A stretch of 64,000 nucleotides of DNA from UBA6163 sp041753075 (lineage in GTDB: Bacteria; Planctomycetota; Planctomycetia; Pirellulales; Pirellulaceae). The DNA is taken from NCBI GenBank assembly GCA_041753075.1, contig JBGSVE010000011.1, positions 1-64,000 of the forward strand, read 5' to 3'. How positions within the stretch are numbered: position 1 is the first letter of the stretch; every line of letters begins with the position of its first letter. This document shows positions 1 to 9,178 of the stretch, in pieces. The notes beneath the pieces were generated by a model that searched no databases, was not told the origin of the DNA, and saw only the letters and a program-made list of their open reading frames with translations. The position numbers and the translations under genes are program-made.

Positions 1-398
1 GATCCTGTGCCGTACAATTGACGTGCCGGGTGAAGCGGACTGAAGCTCTGCGGGGACGCAACTTTGGAAGGAATAGCCCGGTCGACCGTGCGCCAAAGGT
101 GCTCGTCGGTCGCCGGCGGGATACCCGCCGGCGACTTTCTCGAATTTTCCATCGCGACGACTTTTGGACACGGGAGCCATGCCTCCAAAATCCGGGTTCC
201 TATGCAAATCCAAGACAAAGTCTGATAGACCAATAATTAGGGTTGTAGCGATTCATCGTTTAGGGCCTACCATTTGGGTGGCAAGCTCCGCACCTATTTC
301 TTCGGGCCGACCATAGTGGATTCAAAACTCTAACCTAGGCTCTGATTGAAAAACCAAATTCCCGTCGACTGCGTCTCAAACCGACTTCGTTTGATCCG
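1..398. other. Non-coding left edge of the window
   Basis: No convincing gene was found here. The one short open frame (18-236) is rich in Arg and Trp, has no recognisable domain and looks like translated non-coding DNA. The stretch holds a strong GC-rich hairpin at 109-135, listed separately, and then about 260 bases of lower-GC sequence leading to the start of the next gene. That second part probably carries the promoter of the gene at 399, but no clear -35/-10 pair can be named. Confidence 0.5.
109..135. terminator. GC-rich hairpin, possible terminator
   Basis: A perfect 12-bp inverted repeat (GTCGCCGGCGGG at 109-120, its complement at 124-135) encloses a 3-base ATA loop and is followed by TTTCTCG. 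The stem is very stable but the T-run is short. It could end a transcript entering from outside the window. It could equally be a free-standing intergenic hairpin. Confidence 0.35.
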
Positions 399-1919
399 AT
401 GACTAAATTCAACCGTTCGCCCAGTTCGCCCCGAGGCTTCTTAGTCATTGTTGGCGGCATCATCGCCTGGACGGGATTGATCGCGGGAGTTCTGATCACG
501 ACTCCGGATTACCAGAACGCGTTGACGATGTCGACCGAGCCTGGGGAAATGACTTGGCAAATGCTGGTCGACCACGGCGTCACCAACAATGCCCATATTC
601 GGTTGGTCAATGTTCGGTTGGTGGAAAACTCGACCGACAGTTTGAAGGTTTGTCCCCGCGATGTCAGCCCGGACCGAGTTCCGCCGGTCATATTGGTTCC
701 CAAAATCGGCTTATGCACTTCGGTGGCAAGACGCGAAACCGAAGCGACTTCAACGTTGACCGGGCGATTCAAATGGACCGAAGGCCGCACGTACTATGAG
801 TTCCTGGAATCGTTTCGTCCGTCCGAACTTGGTAGCGTGCAGCCCGAGCTAAACCGCGCGGCGCATTTTTCCTACTTGCCCACTGCCTACGTACCCAAGG
901 TGCCTGTGGCGCAGGCCGCGTTTTGGATCAGCGTCGCCGCGGTCGCCGTCGGATTGGTGATTTGTGGCAGCGGCGGACCATCGATCTATTGCGTCGTGTT
1001 CTTTACGCTGCCATCGATCATTAGCATGCTTGGATTTCCGCTGCGCTACGGACGTGGCAATACGCTGTCCCGAATGTTGTACTTGGTTGTCGGCGGTGGG
1101 CTGATTGGCTACGCCTATCAATTGATATTTGTCACCGGCCAACTGGGACACATTGATGGAAACATGGGGCACCTTGTGTTGGGCTTCATCGCCGGATCGT
1201 TTGGTATTGGAGCCTGTCTGGGCGCGATCGCAAATGGAATGATGGCGAAAACCGATCGCGCGGTTGAAGCCAGTGCACCGGCAATTACCCAACCAAAAAC
1301 AGCGGTCGCCGAAGCCTGCAATCTGGAACCACTCAATGCCGGCATCGTGCCCTGTTATCACGATCGCCAAATGGTTGCAGCCCGTAAATCGGATCAACCT
1401 GAATCGATGCAAACACTGACTGATAAGTTATTGGATTTGGGCTTCTCGCCCAGCGAAGCGGTCGGCTGGAAAGACAGGGGACTGTTCTCCTCGGCACTGA
1501 TTCAAATGGGTTGTCGCAACATGGTGGTGATGGACGCGGAAGAAATCGAGGGCGAATTGTATTCGCGCTTGGTCAGCGTTCTACAGGATGGATTGACCGT
1601 CATTACACTGTCAGGCAACACACCGGATCACCAACGTTCACGCCTGGGTACCGATGGTCATTACTTGGTCAGCGACACCGATGACATGGCGCTGATGCTG
1701 TCAACGCACTTGAGCCAGATCATCGACATGGCGGAGAAGCGTCGCACTAGCGTGGTTTCGCTTGTCGACGATGAAGCGATCGCGGTCTGCTTGCTTGGTC
1801 GCCGAGTGTTGGCGGCGATTCGCGCCCAGTACGATGAGCAGAGCGTCGAAGTTGGACCGGCGCACTACGGTCGTTTTAGCTTCCCGCCGCAGACTGTCGA
1901 AGAACTTACCTTGGCATAA
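399..1919 (+). CDS. Multi-pass membrane protein of unknown function
   Basis: I do not recognise this 506-residue protein. An N-terminal membrane segment (about residues 13-34) is followed by an extracytoplasmic stretch of about 130 residues. Four or so further hydrophobic segments lie between residues 170 and 285, including a Gly-rich one near YLVVGGGLIGYAY. The last 220 residues are soluble and mixed alpha/beta in character, with no motif I can assign. The ATG start is the first in the frame and gives a natural signal-anchor. The gene stands alone: upstream is non-coding and downstream is a repeat element followed by a DUF1559 gene. Base composition matches the neighbours. The membrane topology is my reading of hydrophobicity only. 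Confidence 0.75.
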   Translation: MTKFNRSPSSPRGFLVIVGGIIAWTGLIAGVLITTPDYQNALTMSTEPGEMTWQMLVDHGVTNNAHIRLVNVRLVENSTDSLKVCPRDVSPDRVPPVILVPKIGLCTSVARRETEATSTLTGRFKWTEGRTYYEFLESFRPSELGSVQPELNRAAHFSYLPTAYVPKVPVAQAAFWISVAAVAVGLVICGSGGPSIYCVVFFTLPSIISMLGFPLRYGRGNTLSRMLYLVVGGGLIGYAYQLIFVTGQLGHIDGNMGHLVLGFIAGSFGIGACLGAIANGMMAKTDRAVEASAPAITQPKTAVAEACNLEPLNAGIVPCYHDRQMVAARKSDQPESMQTLTDKLLDLGFSPSEAVGWKDRGLFSSALIQMGCRNMVVMDAEEIEGELYSRLVSVLQDGLTVITLSGNTPDHQRSRLGTDGHYLVSDTDDMALMLSTHLSQIIDMAEKRRTSVVSLVDDEAIAVCLLGRRVLAAIRAQYDEQSVEVGPAHYGRFSFPPQTVEELTLA

Positions 1920-2285
1920 CGACTTTCGCACTTTTTATGCGACGAAGTCGCGTCGAGTAGAACAATTGTCCCAATTGTTCAGCCAGCACCGCTGGCTCAC
2001 GGTGCCAATCAATTGGGACAATTGTTCTACTTTGCGAATCGCAGACGCTTCTTATGTTGAAAAACTGCGAAAGTTGAACTTAGTTGTTGTATCTCGCAGC
2101 ACGAGGGACCCCGTCACGCACCTGCTGGTGAGCAAATCACAGCAATAACCGGGTTTATTGACGGCAGTCAAAAAATCATCCGTTTTTTCGGTAGGTGAAG
2201 TAATCGCCCGCACAATTAAGTAGTAAGGCTGACGATCAGTCATTGTCCGTCTATTTTCTCTACTCTTGCGATCTTGGGTGATTCG
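1920..2285. other. Intergenic region with a repeat element
   Basis: No gene is supported in these 366 bases. The left part holds the long inverted repeat at 1957-2030. The right part is AT-richer, with a loose AAAAAATCATCCGTTTTTT symmetry near 2170-2190. It should contain the promoter of the DUF1559 gene starting at 2286. I see no sharp promoter match. Confidence 0.5.
1957..2030. repeat. Long inverted repeat, GAACnnTTG family copy 1
   Basis: Two perfect 21-bp outer arms (1957-1977 and 2010-2030, starting GTAGAACAATTG and ending CAATTGTTCTAC) enclose a second hairpin, AGCCAGC-ACC-GCTGGCT, at 1981-1997. Each outer arm is itself nearly palindromic (GAACAATTG / CAATTGTTC around TCCC). It begins 38 bases after the stop codon of the preceding gene. 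Related elements occur at 15635, 27772 and 41234, so this is a dispersed element and not just a terminator. Confidence 0.8.
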
Positions 2286-3515
2286 ATGAATCGACGTTTG
2301 AAGGCGGGCTTTACGCTGGTCGAACTGCTGGTTGTGATTGCCATTATTGGTGTGATGGTCGGGCTGCTTTTGCCCGCAGTCCAGGCCGCCCGCGAGGCGG
2401 CGCGACGAATGAGTTGCTCAAACAATTTCAAGCAACTTGGATTGGCGGTTCATAACTACCACGCTGCGTACGAGCAGATGCCAACGCACGGTACCGGCAC
2501 GGTGAAGGCCATGGGCAGCTTCACGCTAACATACACGGATACCAATTTGCGAACCTTGAGCGCTTTGGTTGGAATGTTGCCATTCATGGAGCAGCAAGCT
2601 TTATGGGAACAGATTTCCAGTCCGTTACTAGCGCGGACTGACAAGTCGTTGACATTGAATCCAGGCGGAACGATTCCATGGCCGGCTATGGGTCCAACGC
2701 CCGAAAATGCACAATACCCCCCTTGGATCACCGAAGTCAGCACGCTTCGTTGTCCGAGCGACCCGGGTGTCGGCTTACCCGCACTGGGACGAACCAATTA
2801 TGCGGTTTCAGTGGGTGACGCATTTCGCGGCGCCGAGTTCTGGGGAACTTACAATAATGACATGTTTACCGTCACCCAAGCGAGGTCAATTGCAACACAA
2901 CAAACTCAGCGCGGGGCCTTCAAGGGCGTTGCCGTGTCGAAGTTTCGCGACATCCTTGATGGCACAGCCAATACAATCATGATGGCGGAAATTGCGACAG
3001 ACCTTGGTGATAAGGATATTCGTACGCGTTTCTACAACGCCGGCATTGGATTCGCTACGTTTCCAGACAGTACCACGTATTGTCGCGCCAGCATCGATCC
3101 GCTGAGACCTCGATTTTGGGGGCCTACGATCATGGCCAATACAAACGCCAATCCCGCAGTCAACGAACTGCTGCCGTCCTCGCATGGCCGCGGTTTCCAG
3201 TGGGCGAATTACCTTCCGAATCATTCGGTTGTGCACACTGTGTTGCCACCAAACGCAGAAATTTGTGGACGGGCAAACATTTTTGTTGGCCAACTCATGA
3301 CCGCATCCAGTCGCCATCAAGGTGGCGTCCACGTTTGTATGGCCGACGGCGCCGTGAAATTTATCACGGACTCGATCGAAACCGGTAACCTCGCAGTCGG
3401 CAGTATCATCGAAGCCGGTACTGGGCCTCGCTCGCCGGGCTCGCAAAGCAGCTATGGATTGTGGGGCAGCCTGGGTACAAGGGCGTCTAAAGAGGTGATT
3501 AGCTCAGAGTTTTAG
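2286..3515 (+). CDS. DUF1559 prepilin-like protein
   Basis: This 409-residue protein begins with a type IV prepilin-like leader and helix (GFTLVELLVVIAIIGVM, residues about 8-24). Next come the DUF1559 hallmark AVQAAREAARRMSC and the C-terminal H-x9-DG region (HQGGVHVCMADGAVKFITDS). DUF1559 proteins are greatly expanded in planctomycetes; they are thought to be pseudopilin-like surface or secretion components, but their role is not established. ATG at 2286 was preferred over an in-frame TTG at 2274 because it puts the leader at the usual length. A small lipoprotein gene follows 45 bases later. A second copy of this gene pair is at 15694-17230 on the other strand, and both proteins end in a similar PYGLWGSLGT-ASKEVIS tail. 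Confidence 0.95.
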   Translation: MNRRLKAGFTLVELLVVIAIIGVMVGLLLPAVQAAREAARRMSCSNNFKQLGLAVHNYHAAYEQMPTHGTGTVKAMGSFTLTYTDTNLRTLSALVGMLPFMEQQALWEQISSPLLARTDKSLTLNPGGTIPWPAMGPTPENAQYPPWITEVSTLRCPSDPGVGLPALGRTNYAVSVGDAFRGAEFWGTYNNDMFTVTQARSIATQQTQRGAFKGVAVSKFRDILDGTANTIMMAEIATDLGDKDIRTRFYNAGIGFATFPDSTTYCRASIDPLRPRFWGPTIMANTNANPAVNELLPSSHGRGFQWANYLPNHSVVHTVLPPNAEICGRANIFVGQLMTASSRHQGGVHVCMADGAVKFITDSIETGNLAVGSIIEAGTGPRSPGSQSSYGLWGSLGTRASKEVISSEF

Positions 3516-3560
3516 GGACAATTTTTAGATCTATCCGGTTTGAATGCGGAAGTTATTTTC

Positions 3561-3746
3561 ATGATTCGATTCAGTAAAGAAATTTGTTTGTTTTTGATTT
3601 GTCAATTGTTTCTGTCGGTGGGCTGTACCCCCAGCGGGACGACAACCCCGACGCCTGAATTGACGGCTCTGGAGGCTTACGAAAAAGAACAGGCTGCGAT
3701 TCGAGCGTCTCAAGAAGTGGCTTCACAGGAAGGCCCTGGATTCTAG
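3561..3746 (+). CDS. Small lipoprotein next to the DUF1559 gene
   Basis: A 61-residue protein with a short basic N-terminus, a hydrophobic core (LFLICQLFLSVGC) and a lipobox-like LSVGC, so the mature lipoprotein would be about 40 residues. That part is Thr/Pro-rich at first, then acidic and Gln-rich. ATG at 3561 is chosen over an upstream in-frame TTG because it starts the signal peptide directly. Such small lipoproteins often sit beside DUF1559 genes in planctomycetes; the other copy in this window is at 17057-17230. Function is unknown. It lies 10 bases before the sigma factor gene and may be co-transcribed with it. Confidence 0.75.
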   Translation: MIRFSKEICLFLICQLFLSVGCTPSGTTTPTPELTALEAYEKEQAAIRASQEVASQEGPGF

Positions 3747-3756
3747 GCTCTGTTGA

Positions 3757-4299
3757 ATGAGTACCATGGATCATCAAACGGTCGCGTATGAGCGATTTCT
3801 CGAATTGTATTCGAGAGATCGCGATCGCTTGTTTGGCTACATCTACGCGTTGCTGCCCCACCAAGCGGACGCGGAAGACGTTTTTCAGCGAAGCAGTTTG
3901 TTGCTCTGGAACAAGTTCTCGGTTTACGATCCCGCTCGACCGTTTTTGCCGTGGGCTTGTAGTATTGCTCATTACGAAGTGCGTAATTTTATTCGCTCGG
4001 TCAATCGGGATCGATTACAGTTCGATGAGGACCTAATTGAACAATTGGCCGACTCCCGGATGCAGCGCTGTGATGATGGTGACGAACGCTTGGAAGCGCT
4101 GCGGCGCTGCCTGCAAATGCTTAAGCAAGTAGAACGCGATTTGATTGATCTTGCCTATCGCGGCGACGCATCGATCAAGGAATTTGCCGAATCGACGGGC
4201 GGGGTTACACAGACGCTTTACAATCGAATCAGCTTAGCTCGACGCAAGTTGCTGGTCTGTGTCCGAAGACGACTTTCGCAACAAGGCTTAGCGACATGA
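3757..4299 (+). CDS. ECF-type RNA polymerase sigma factor
   Basis: A 180-residue sigma-70 family protein of the ECF group. Region 2 covers about residues 10-85 (DRLFGYIYALLPHQADAEDVFQ, then the W-x-F/Y type core around LLWNKF and PFLPWACSIAHYEVRNF). Region 4 covers about residues 115-170, ending in a helix-turn-helix (SIKEFAESTGGVTQTLYNRI). It resembles the Rhodopirellula/Verrucomicrobium subgroup of ECF factors. Its last codons overlap the next gene by 4 bases (ATGA), a sign of translational coupling to the FecR-type regulator. It probably drives transcription of this locus, but no promoter motif was identified. Confidence 0.95.
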   Translation: MSTMDHQTVAYERFLELYSRDRDRLFGYIYALLPHQADAEDVFQRSSLLLWNKFSVYDPARPFLPWACSIAHYEVRNFIRSVNRDRLQFDEDLIEQLADSRMQRCDDGDERLEALRRCLQMLKQVERDLIDLAYRGDASIKEFAESTGGVTQTLYNRISLARRKLLVCVRRRLSQQGLAT

Positions 4300-5945
4300 C
4301 GGATAAAGATTATTCATCGGCCGAGCTGCATGGGCTGATGGACGAGCTATGCAATGGTACGCTGGAAGGCGAAAGGCATCTGCGTTTTCAATCGATATTG
4401 AAAGCAAGTAAATCAGCGCGGGCCGAGTATATCGAGTTAATCGATTTGCACTTCGATCTCAAGCGGCTGCACGCTCAGACCGGTGATTTATCGGATCCCA
4501 TAATCTCTGAATTAAGTAAAGATTTATTGCACCTTGATTCCCAGCGGCTTCACCATTCATTTGCCTGGAAAACATGGAAAAGCTGGGCAACACTGGCGGC
4601 GACGCTCGTGATCGGTGCCGCAATCACCTGGTCAATCGTTGCTCGCCGAAACACGGTTAACCCAGATACTTCGGTTATATTGTCGCAAACATCCGGTGCA
4701 CGTTTCTTTGGAGAAACCGTGCCGTTGCCGGGTAGCTCCGTTCGGTTTGGACATGAGTATGCCTTGTCATCAGGGATGGTTGAGTTGAAATTTCCAACCG
4801 GTGCCAGCGCCATTGTCGAATCGCCGGCGATTTTCGAGGTTTCTTCAGCCACGAAACTTTTGCTTTCGACCGGAGGCTGCTCGGTTTATGCACCCGATGG
4901 TGCACAAGGTTTTCGCGTCGATACGCCGCTTGCCAATGTGGTTGATTTGGGAACCCGCTTCGTCATCAATGTGAATCAGTCTGGCGAAACAGCGGTGGAA
5001 GTGGTCGAAGGAGAAGCGGAGGTCTATCCGAAACATAATTCTTCGGAATTATCCGACGTCCGAAGCGGCCCGATCAATTTGCGTGAACATCAAGCCAGCT
5101 ATCTTGGTGTTACGTCAATGACAGTGGAGGATGATGGAACCATCGGCGAATTATACAAACGCGGACTGCCGGATCGCATAGTCAGCTTTGACGCGGTGAC
5201 CGACAAAAACGCAGCGGTTGATGATTTGATTGCTGTCACGGTCCAGCGCGGTGGTCACAATCGTCGCTACTTCGTGGACGACATGATCGGTATCGACGTT
5301 GTTCATTATCATGGAAGCACCAATGCATTCATGGTCATTCCAGCCAACGTCGATGCGATGGCGATTGGCGCAAGCCGCAGCCAATTCTTGGATCGCGATC
5401 GAAGTCTGTGCAGTGGATTGATTAACCCAGCCGGATCGAAGGAACCGCTGCTGCAAGATCCCGTGCTCAGTAGCCTCGATGATCCCAATTTGATCGGTAC
5501 CCCAGGTCTGGGAATTCGTTTTCAATCGCCGGTCGTCAATGGACCTGGTCCCGATGTGGTTGTCTTTGAGTTGCAAACAATCGTCAATCCGGAGTCGGGC
5601 GACCCATTTCACGTCAGCCCACTTCATTTTGCGGAGGGTTTGCATTCATATACAGTCAAAAAGTACGACATCGATCTTGTTTCATCGCAGTCGAAGTTTA
5701 TCTCGCCGTTTCGACTTTGCCGAAGTCAAGCAGGATCTAAGTCTCTCGCCGAAGCATTGAATGTTGAAATCGTAGATAGCCAAGTTCATATCGTTCGCGC
5801 GAAGGTTTTGACAGTTGGAATTGACTTGTCGGACCTTGGTTACCAACCGGGTGATTTAGTCGATGGGCTGTTTTTTCAAGATGCCGTTGATGACGGAAAT
5901 TACTTTGACTTTGTTTATGTTGCCGGACTGCCACCGATACCATGA
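4296..5945 (+). CDS. FecR-type anti-sigma regulator with a long C-terminal extension
   Basis: A 549-residue single-pass membrane protein. The cytoplasmic N-terminus (about residues 1-90) would bind the sigma factor encoded just upstream. A membrane helix lies at about 96-115. A FecR domain follows at about 150-250 (FRVDTPLANVVDLGTRFVI, then VEVVEGEAEVY). The last 260 residues match nothing I know, although planctomycete FecR proteins often carry LamG or other beta-rich modules here. Overlaps of 4 bases link it to the sigma factor upstream and the cytochrome gene downstream. Known FecR proteins sense an outside signal and control the partner sigma factor; the signal here is unknown. Confidence 0.88.
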   Translation: MTDKDYSSAELHGLMDELCNGTLEGERHLRFQSILKASKSARAEYIELIDLHFDLKRLHAQTGDLSDPIISELSKDLLHLDSQRLHHSFAWKTWKSWATLAATLVIGAAITWSIVARRNTVNPDTSVILSQTSGARFFGETVPLPGSSVRFGHEYALSSGMVELKFPTGASAIVESPAIFEVSSATKLLLSTGGCSVYAPDGAQGFRVDTPLANVVDLGTRFVINVNQSGETAVEVVEGEAEVYPKHNSSELSDVRSGPINLREHQASYLGVTSMTVEDDGTIGELYKRGLPDRIVSFDAVTDKNAAVDDLIAVTVQRGGHNRRYFVDDMIGIDVVHYHGSTNAFMVIPANVDAMAIGASRSQFLDRDRSLCSGLINPAGSKEPLLQDPVLSSLDDPNLIGTPGLGIRFQSPVVNGPGPDVVVFELQTIVNPESGDPFHVSPLHFAEGLHSYTVKKYDIDLVSSQSKFISPFRLCRSQAGSKSLAEALNVEIVDSQVHIVRAKVLTVGIDLSDLGYQPGDLVDGLFFQDAVDDGNYFDFVYVAGLPPIP

Positions 5946-8900
5946 TGTATTTTTTTAATCATTCAACTTGGCGTTTTCCCATTGGAGCCGCTGCTTGGTT
6001 GGTCATCGCAACGGTGATGTGTATCAATTTCGTCGCTGCGGCTGATTCCGTTGACAATGAGCAATTGCGTTTTTTCGAGTCCGAAGTTCGACCACTGCTC
6101 GCTGAGAAATGTTGGGGGTGTCACAACGCGGAAAAGCAAAAGGGCGACCTGCGACTGGACTCCCACACAGCAATGATCGCTGGCGGCGAATCCGGTGCCG
6201 CAATCGAGCCTGGCAACCCAGACGAAAGTCTTTTGATCCAGGCGATTCGATACGAGTCACTGGAAATGCCACCATCGGGTCAATTAGATGAATCGCAAAT
6301 CGCCGTGCTCACCAAATGGGTTTCGCTTGGAGCACCATGGCCGCAGAGTAACTTAAGTATCGCGGCCGATAGCCATCGGTTTAGCGACGAAGATCGCAAT
6401 TGGTGGGCGTTCCAGCCGGTCAAACGGCCCGCAGTGCCGGCGGTCCGCATCGCGTCCTGGCCGCTCAATGAAATCGATCACTTTATCCTTGACCGAATGC
6501 AATCCGAACGCCTTTCGCCAGCACCTCAGGTCGATGCCGTAGCACTGGTGCGACGACTGTACTTCGATGTTGTCGGGTTGCCGCCCACGCCGGCACAAGT
6601 CGCCGATTTTGTTGACAACCAATCAGACAATGCTTATCAGGAGCTTGTTGAACAATTGCTTGACTCCAAAGGCTACGGCGAGCGTGCCGCCAGACAATGG
6701 CTCGACCTGGTTCGTTATGCCGACTCCGATGGTTACCGCGCCGATGGCTTTCGTGATAATGCTTGGCGATATCGCGATTATGTGATTAAGTCATTTAACG
6801 ACGACAAGCCTTACGATCGTTTCGTTGAAGAACAGATCGCCGGCGACGAACTGTTTCCCGAGAGCATTGAAGCGCAAGTAGCGCTTGGTTATTTACGGCA
6901 CTGGGTCTACGAATGGAATATCCGTGACGCGCCCGGACAATGGCGGACCATCATGGAAGATGTTACCGATACGACCGCTGACGTATTTCTGGGGCTTGGG
7001 TTGCAATGCGCGAAGTGTCACAACCATAAGTTTGATCCGCTGTTGCAGAAAGATTACTTTCGCTTGCAGGCCTACTTTGCACCGCTGGTTCCCGTCGATG
7101 TAACGGTTGCCACCGCCGCTGAAATTTCACAATACGAATCGGCTTTACAGTTTTGGGACGAAAAGTCGGCGTCGATCCGGTCCGAGATTGCGGCGTTGGA
7201 GGCTCCGTATCGCGAGTTGCTTAAAGAGAGGGCGATCAGTCGCTTTCCCGAAGACATTCAAGTGATTGCACGTAAGAGTCGTGGCGACCAAGCGCCCTAT
7301 GAGCAGCAAATCGCTTACCTGGTGAGGCGTCAAGTCGATGATGAATACAGCCGCATCGAAGCCGAGATGAAATCAGACGAAAAGGATCGACTGCTCGATC
7401 TGAAGCGTCAGCTTGAGGCCGTTAAAGATCTGCGGCCGGATCCATTGCCCACGGCGATGGGAGTTTCCGACATCGGTCCGATCGCCCCGCCGACGTTCAT
7501 CGCCAAACGCCCTGACGAGCTGATCGAGCCCGGTATCCCGAGCATTTTGGATGAGCAACCCGCAACGATTCAGCGCGGTCCCAGCAAGTCAATCACCACC
7601 GGGCGCCGCGCGTCATTGGCCAAGTGGATGACCGATCCGACCAATCCGCTGACCACTCGGGTAATCGTCAATCGTATCTGGCAAAGCCATTTCGGACGCG
7701 GACTTGCCGCCAACGCGAGTGATTTCGGTAAACTCGGCGAGGCACCCACACATCCGGAACTGCTCGATTGGTTGACCAGCGAATTTATTGATAATGGCTG
7801 GAGTCTGAAGTCACTACACCGCATGATTCTTAATTCCGCCACCTACCGCCAAGCTTCGACGCATCCCGATTACGAAGCGTATCATGTGATCGATCCGCTG
7901 AATCGATACTATTGGCGCAGTGAGACGCGGAGGCTGCAAGCGGAACAGATTCGCGATGCGGTCTTGGCGGTGTCGGGGCAACTCGAAGAACGCGGTGGCG
8001 GACCGAGTGTCATGGCCGATGGAAACGCGCGGACGATCTACACCCGCGTGCTGCGAAACTCGCCTGACGAGCTGCTCGACAGCTTTGACTTGCCGCTTTT
8101 CTTTTCCAGTAGCGCATCGCGAAACACGACCACGACTCCGGTGCAGTCATTGTTGTTGATCAACAGCGAGTTGATGCTTGGACACGCCCGCAAGTTGGCA
8201 AGTTCTATTCGCAGCGAGTCCGGCGATGTAAGTGCTCAGGTGACCCGCGTTTGGAATTGGGTCTATGGCCGCCAACCTACTGATTTCGAGCTCGAGCAAT
8301 CGATTCATTTTTTTCGCGCTCAAACCGCCAGAATCAATCGACTTCAAGCAGGTGATGGTAGCCGCCTGATCGAGACGGCAAAGATGCCGTATCGTGATGG
8401 CCAATCGGTTCGATTTGGCCTTGAGAATCAGGAGCTGCGGTTGGCGGTTGAAGACGACGGTGTTATGAATGTTGATGACTTTACGATCGAAACCTTCTTT
8501 GAATTGCGCTCGGTGGACCAGGGTTCGGCCGTTCGCACGTTGGTCGCAAAATGGAATGGACAAACCACCAATGCCGGTTGGCGGTTTGGTGTCACCGGGC
8601 GTGGTTCACGACGAAAGCCGCAAACGTTGGTGTTGCAGATGATCGGCCAGCAAGCAGCGGGCGAGTTATCCGAAGCCGCGCTGTTTTCGGACCAGCATGT
8701 CGAGATTGACACGCCGTATTACGCCGCCGCCTGCGTCACGCTGGCCAAGGATGGGCAACCGGGAACCGTAAAGTTCTACCTCAAGAATTTGTCCAATGAT
8801 GACGAACCGCTATTGGTCGCCGAGATCGAGCACCAGGTAACGGGAGGTTTTGCAAATGGTCTGCCGTTAACGTTTGGCAGAGTCGATGGCGACAAGCCCG

Positions 8901-9172
8901 CAGTGTTTGATGGGTTAATTGATGATGTTCGATTGGTCATGCGATCGCTGCCGGTGGATCAATTGCTTTACTCAGCCGAGAAAGTGGTTGCCGATACGAT
9001 TGGCTATTGGCAATTTGAATCGAATCCTGGCGTAATGAGCAACAGTGCGAACGATACTTTGGAAATCAAAGCCAATGGAAAGTCAATCATTCAATTGAGC
9101 GCCGACGAAACGGCTTTTGTCGATTTTTGCCATTCGCTATTGAACTCAAACGAATTCTTATATGTGCGGTAG
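5942..9172 (+). CDS. Planctomycete c-type cytochrome with DUF1549, DUF1553 and LamG-like domains
   Basis: This 1076-residue exported protein has a signal segment at about residues 12-34. A planctomycete cytochrome C1 domain with haem site CWGCH follows at 57-61. DUF1549 covers roughly 160-380 and includes a second CAKCH site near 356. DUF1553 covers roughly 555-790 (RASLAKWMTDPTNPLTTRVI and following). A LamG/concanavalin-like part at about 820-1020 is an addition to the usual form. In planctomycetes these genes are nearly always paired with a DUF1501 gene, as here. Biochemical function is unproven; roles in extracellular polymer breakdown have been proposed. ATG at 5942 overlaps the upstream stop by 4 bases, and a second ATG follows directly at 5945. 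Confidence 0.95.
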   Translation: MMYFFNHSTWRFPIGAAAWLVIATVMCINFVAAADSVDNEQLRFFESEVRPLLAEKCWGCHNAEKQKGDLRLDSHTAMIAGGESGAAIEPGNPDESLLIQAIRYESLEMPPSGQLDESQIAVLTKWVSLGAPWPQSNLSIAADSHRFSDEDRNWWAFQPVKRPAVPAVRIASWPLNEIDHFILDRMQSERLSPAPQVDAVALVRRLYFDVVGLPPTPAQVADFVDNQSDNAYQELVEQLLDSKGYGERAARQWLDLVRYADSDGYRADGFRDNAWRYRDYVIKSFNDDKPYDRFVEEQIAGDELFPESIEAQVALGYLRHWVYEWNIRDAPGQWRTIMEDVTDTTADVFLGLGLQCAKCHNHKFDPLLQKDYFRLQAYFAPLVPVDVTVATAAEISQYESALQFWDEKSASIRSEIAALEAPYRELLKERAISRFPEDIQVIARKSRGDQAPYEQQIAYLVRRQVDDEYSRIEAEMKSDEKDRLLDLKRQLEAVKDLRPDPLPTAMGVSDIGPIAPPTFIAKRPDELIEPGIPSILDEQPATIQRGPSKSITTGRRASLAKWMTDPTNPLTTRVIVNRIWQSHFGRGLAANASDFGKLGEAPTHPELLDWLTSEFIDNGWSLKSLHRMILNSATYRQASTHPDYEAYHVIDPLNRYYWRSETRRLQAEQIRDAVLAVSGQLEERGGGPSVMADGNARTIYTRVLRNSPDELLDSFDLPLFFSSSASRNTTTTPVQSLLLINSELMLGHARKLASSIRSESGDVSAQVTRVWNWVYGRQPTDFELEQSIHFFRAQTARINRLQAGDGSRLIETAKMPYRDGQSVRFGLENQELRLAVEDDGVMNVDDFTIETFFELRSVDQGSAVRTLVAKWNGQTTNAGWRFGVTGRGSRRKPQTLVLQMIGQQAAGELSEAALFSDQHVEIDTPYYAAACVTLAKDGQPGTVKFYLKNLSNDDEPLLVAEIEHQVTGGFANGLPLTFGRVDGDKPAVFDGLIDDVRLVMRSLPVDQLLYSAEKVVADTIGYWQFESNPGVMSNSANDTLEIKANGKSIIQLSADETAFVDFCHSLLNSNEFLYVR

Positions 9173-9178
9173 TTAACG

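Noticed and set aside
18..236. Small gene at the left edge
   Set aside because: The product is Arg-rich and low in hydrophobic residues, covers a hairpin, and has no domain.
849..1412. Long minus-strand open frame
   Set aside because: It is antisense to the membrane protein at 399-1919 and has no domain. It follows from codon bias on the other strand.
1957..2030. Simple rho-independent terminator
   Set aside because: The structure has two nested hairpins and long arms shared with distant copies, and it lacks a T-run. It may end transcription but is best seen as a repeat.
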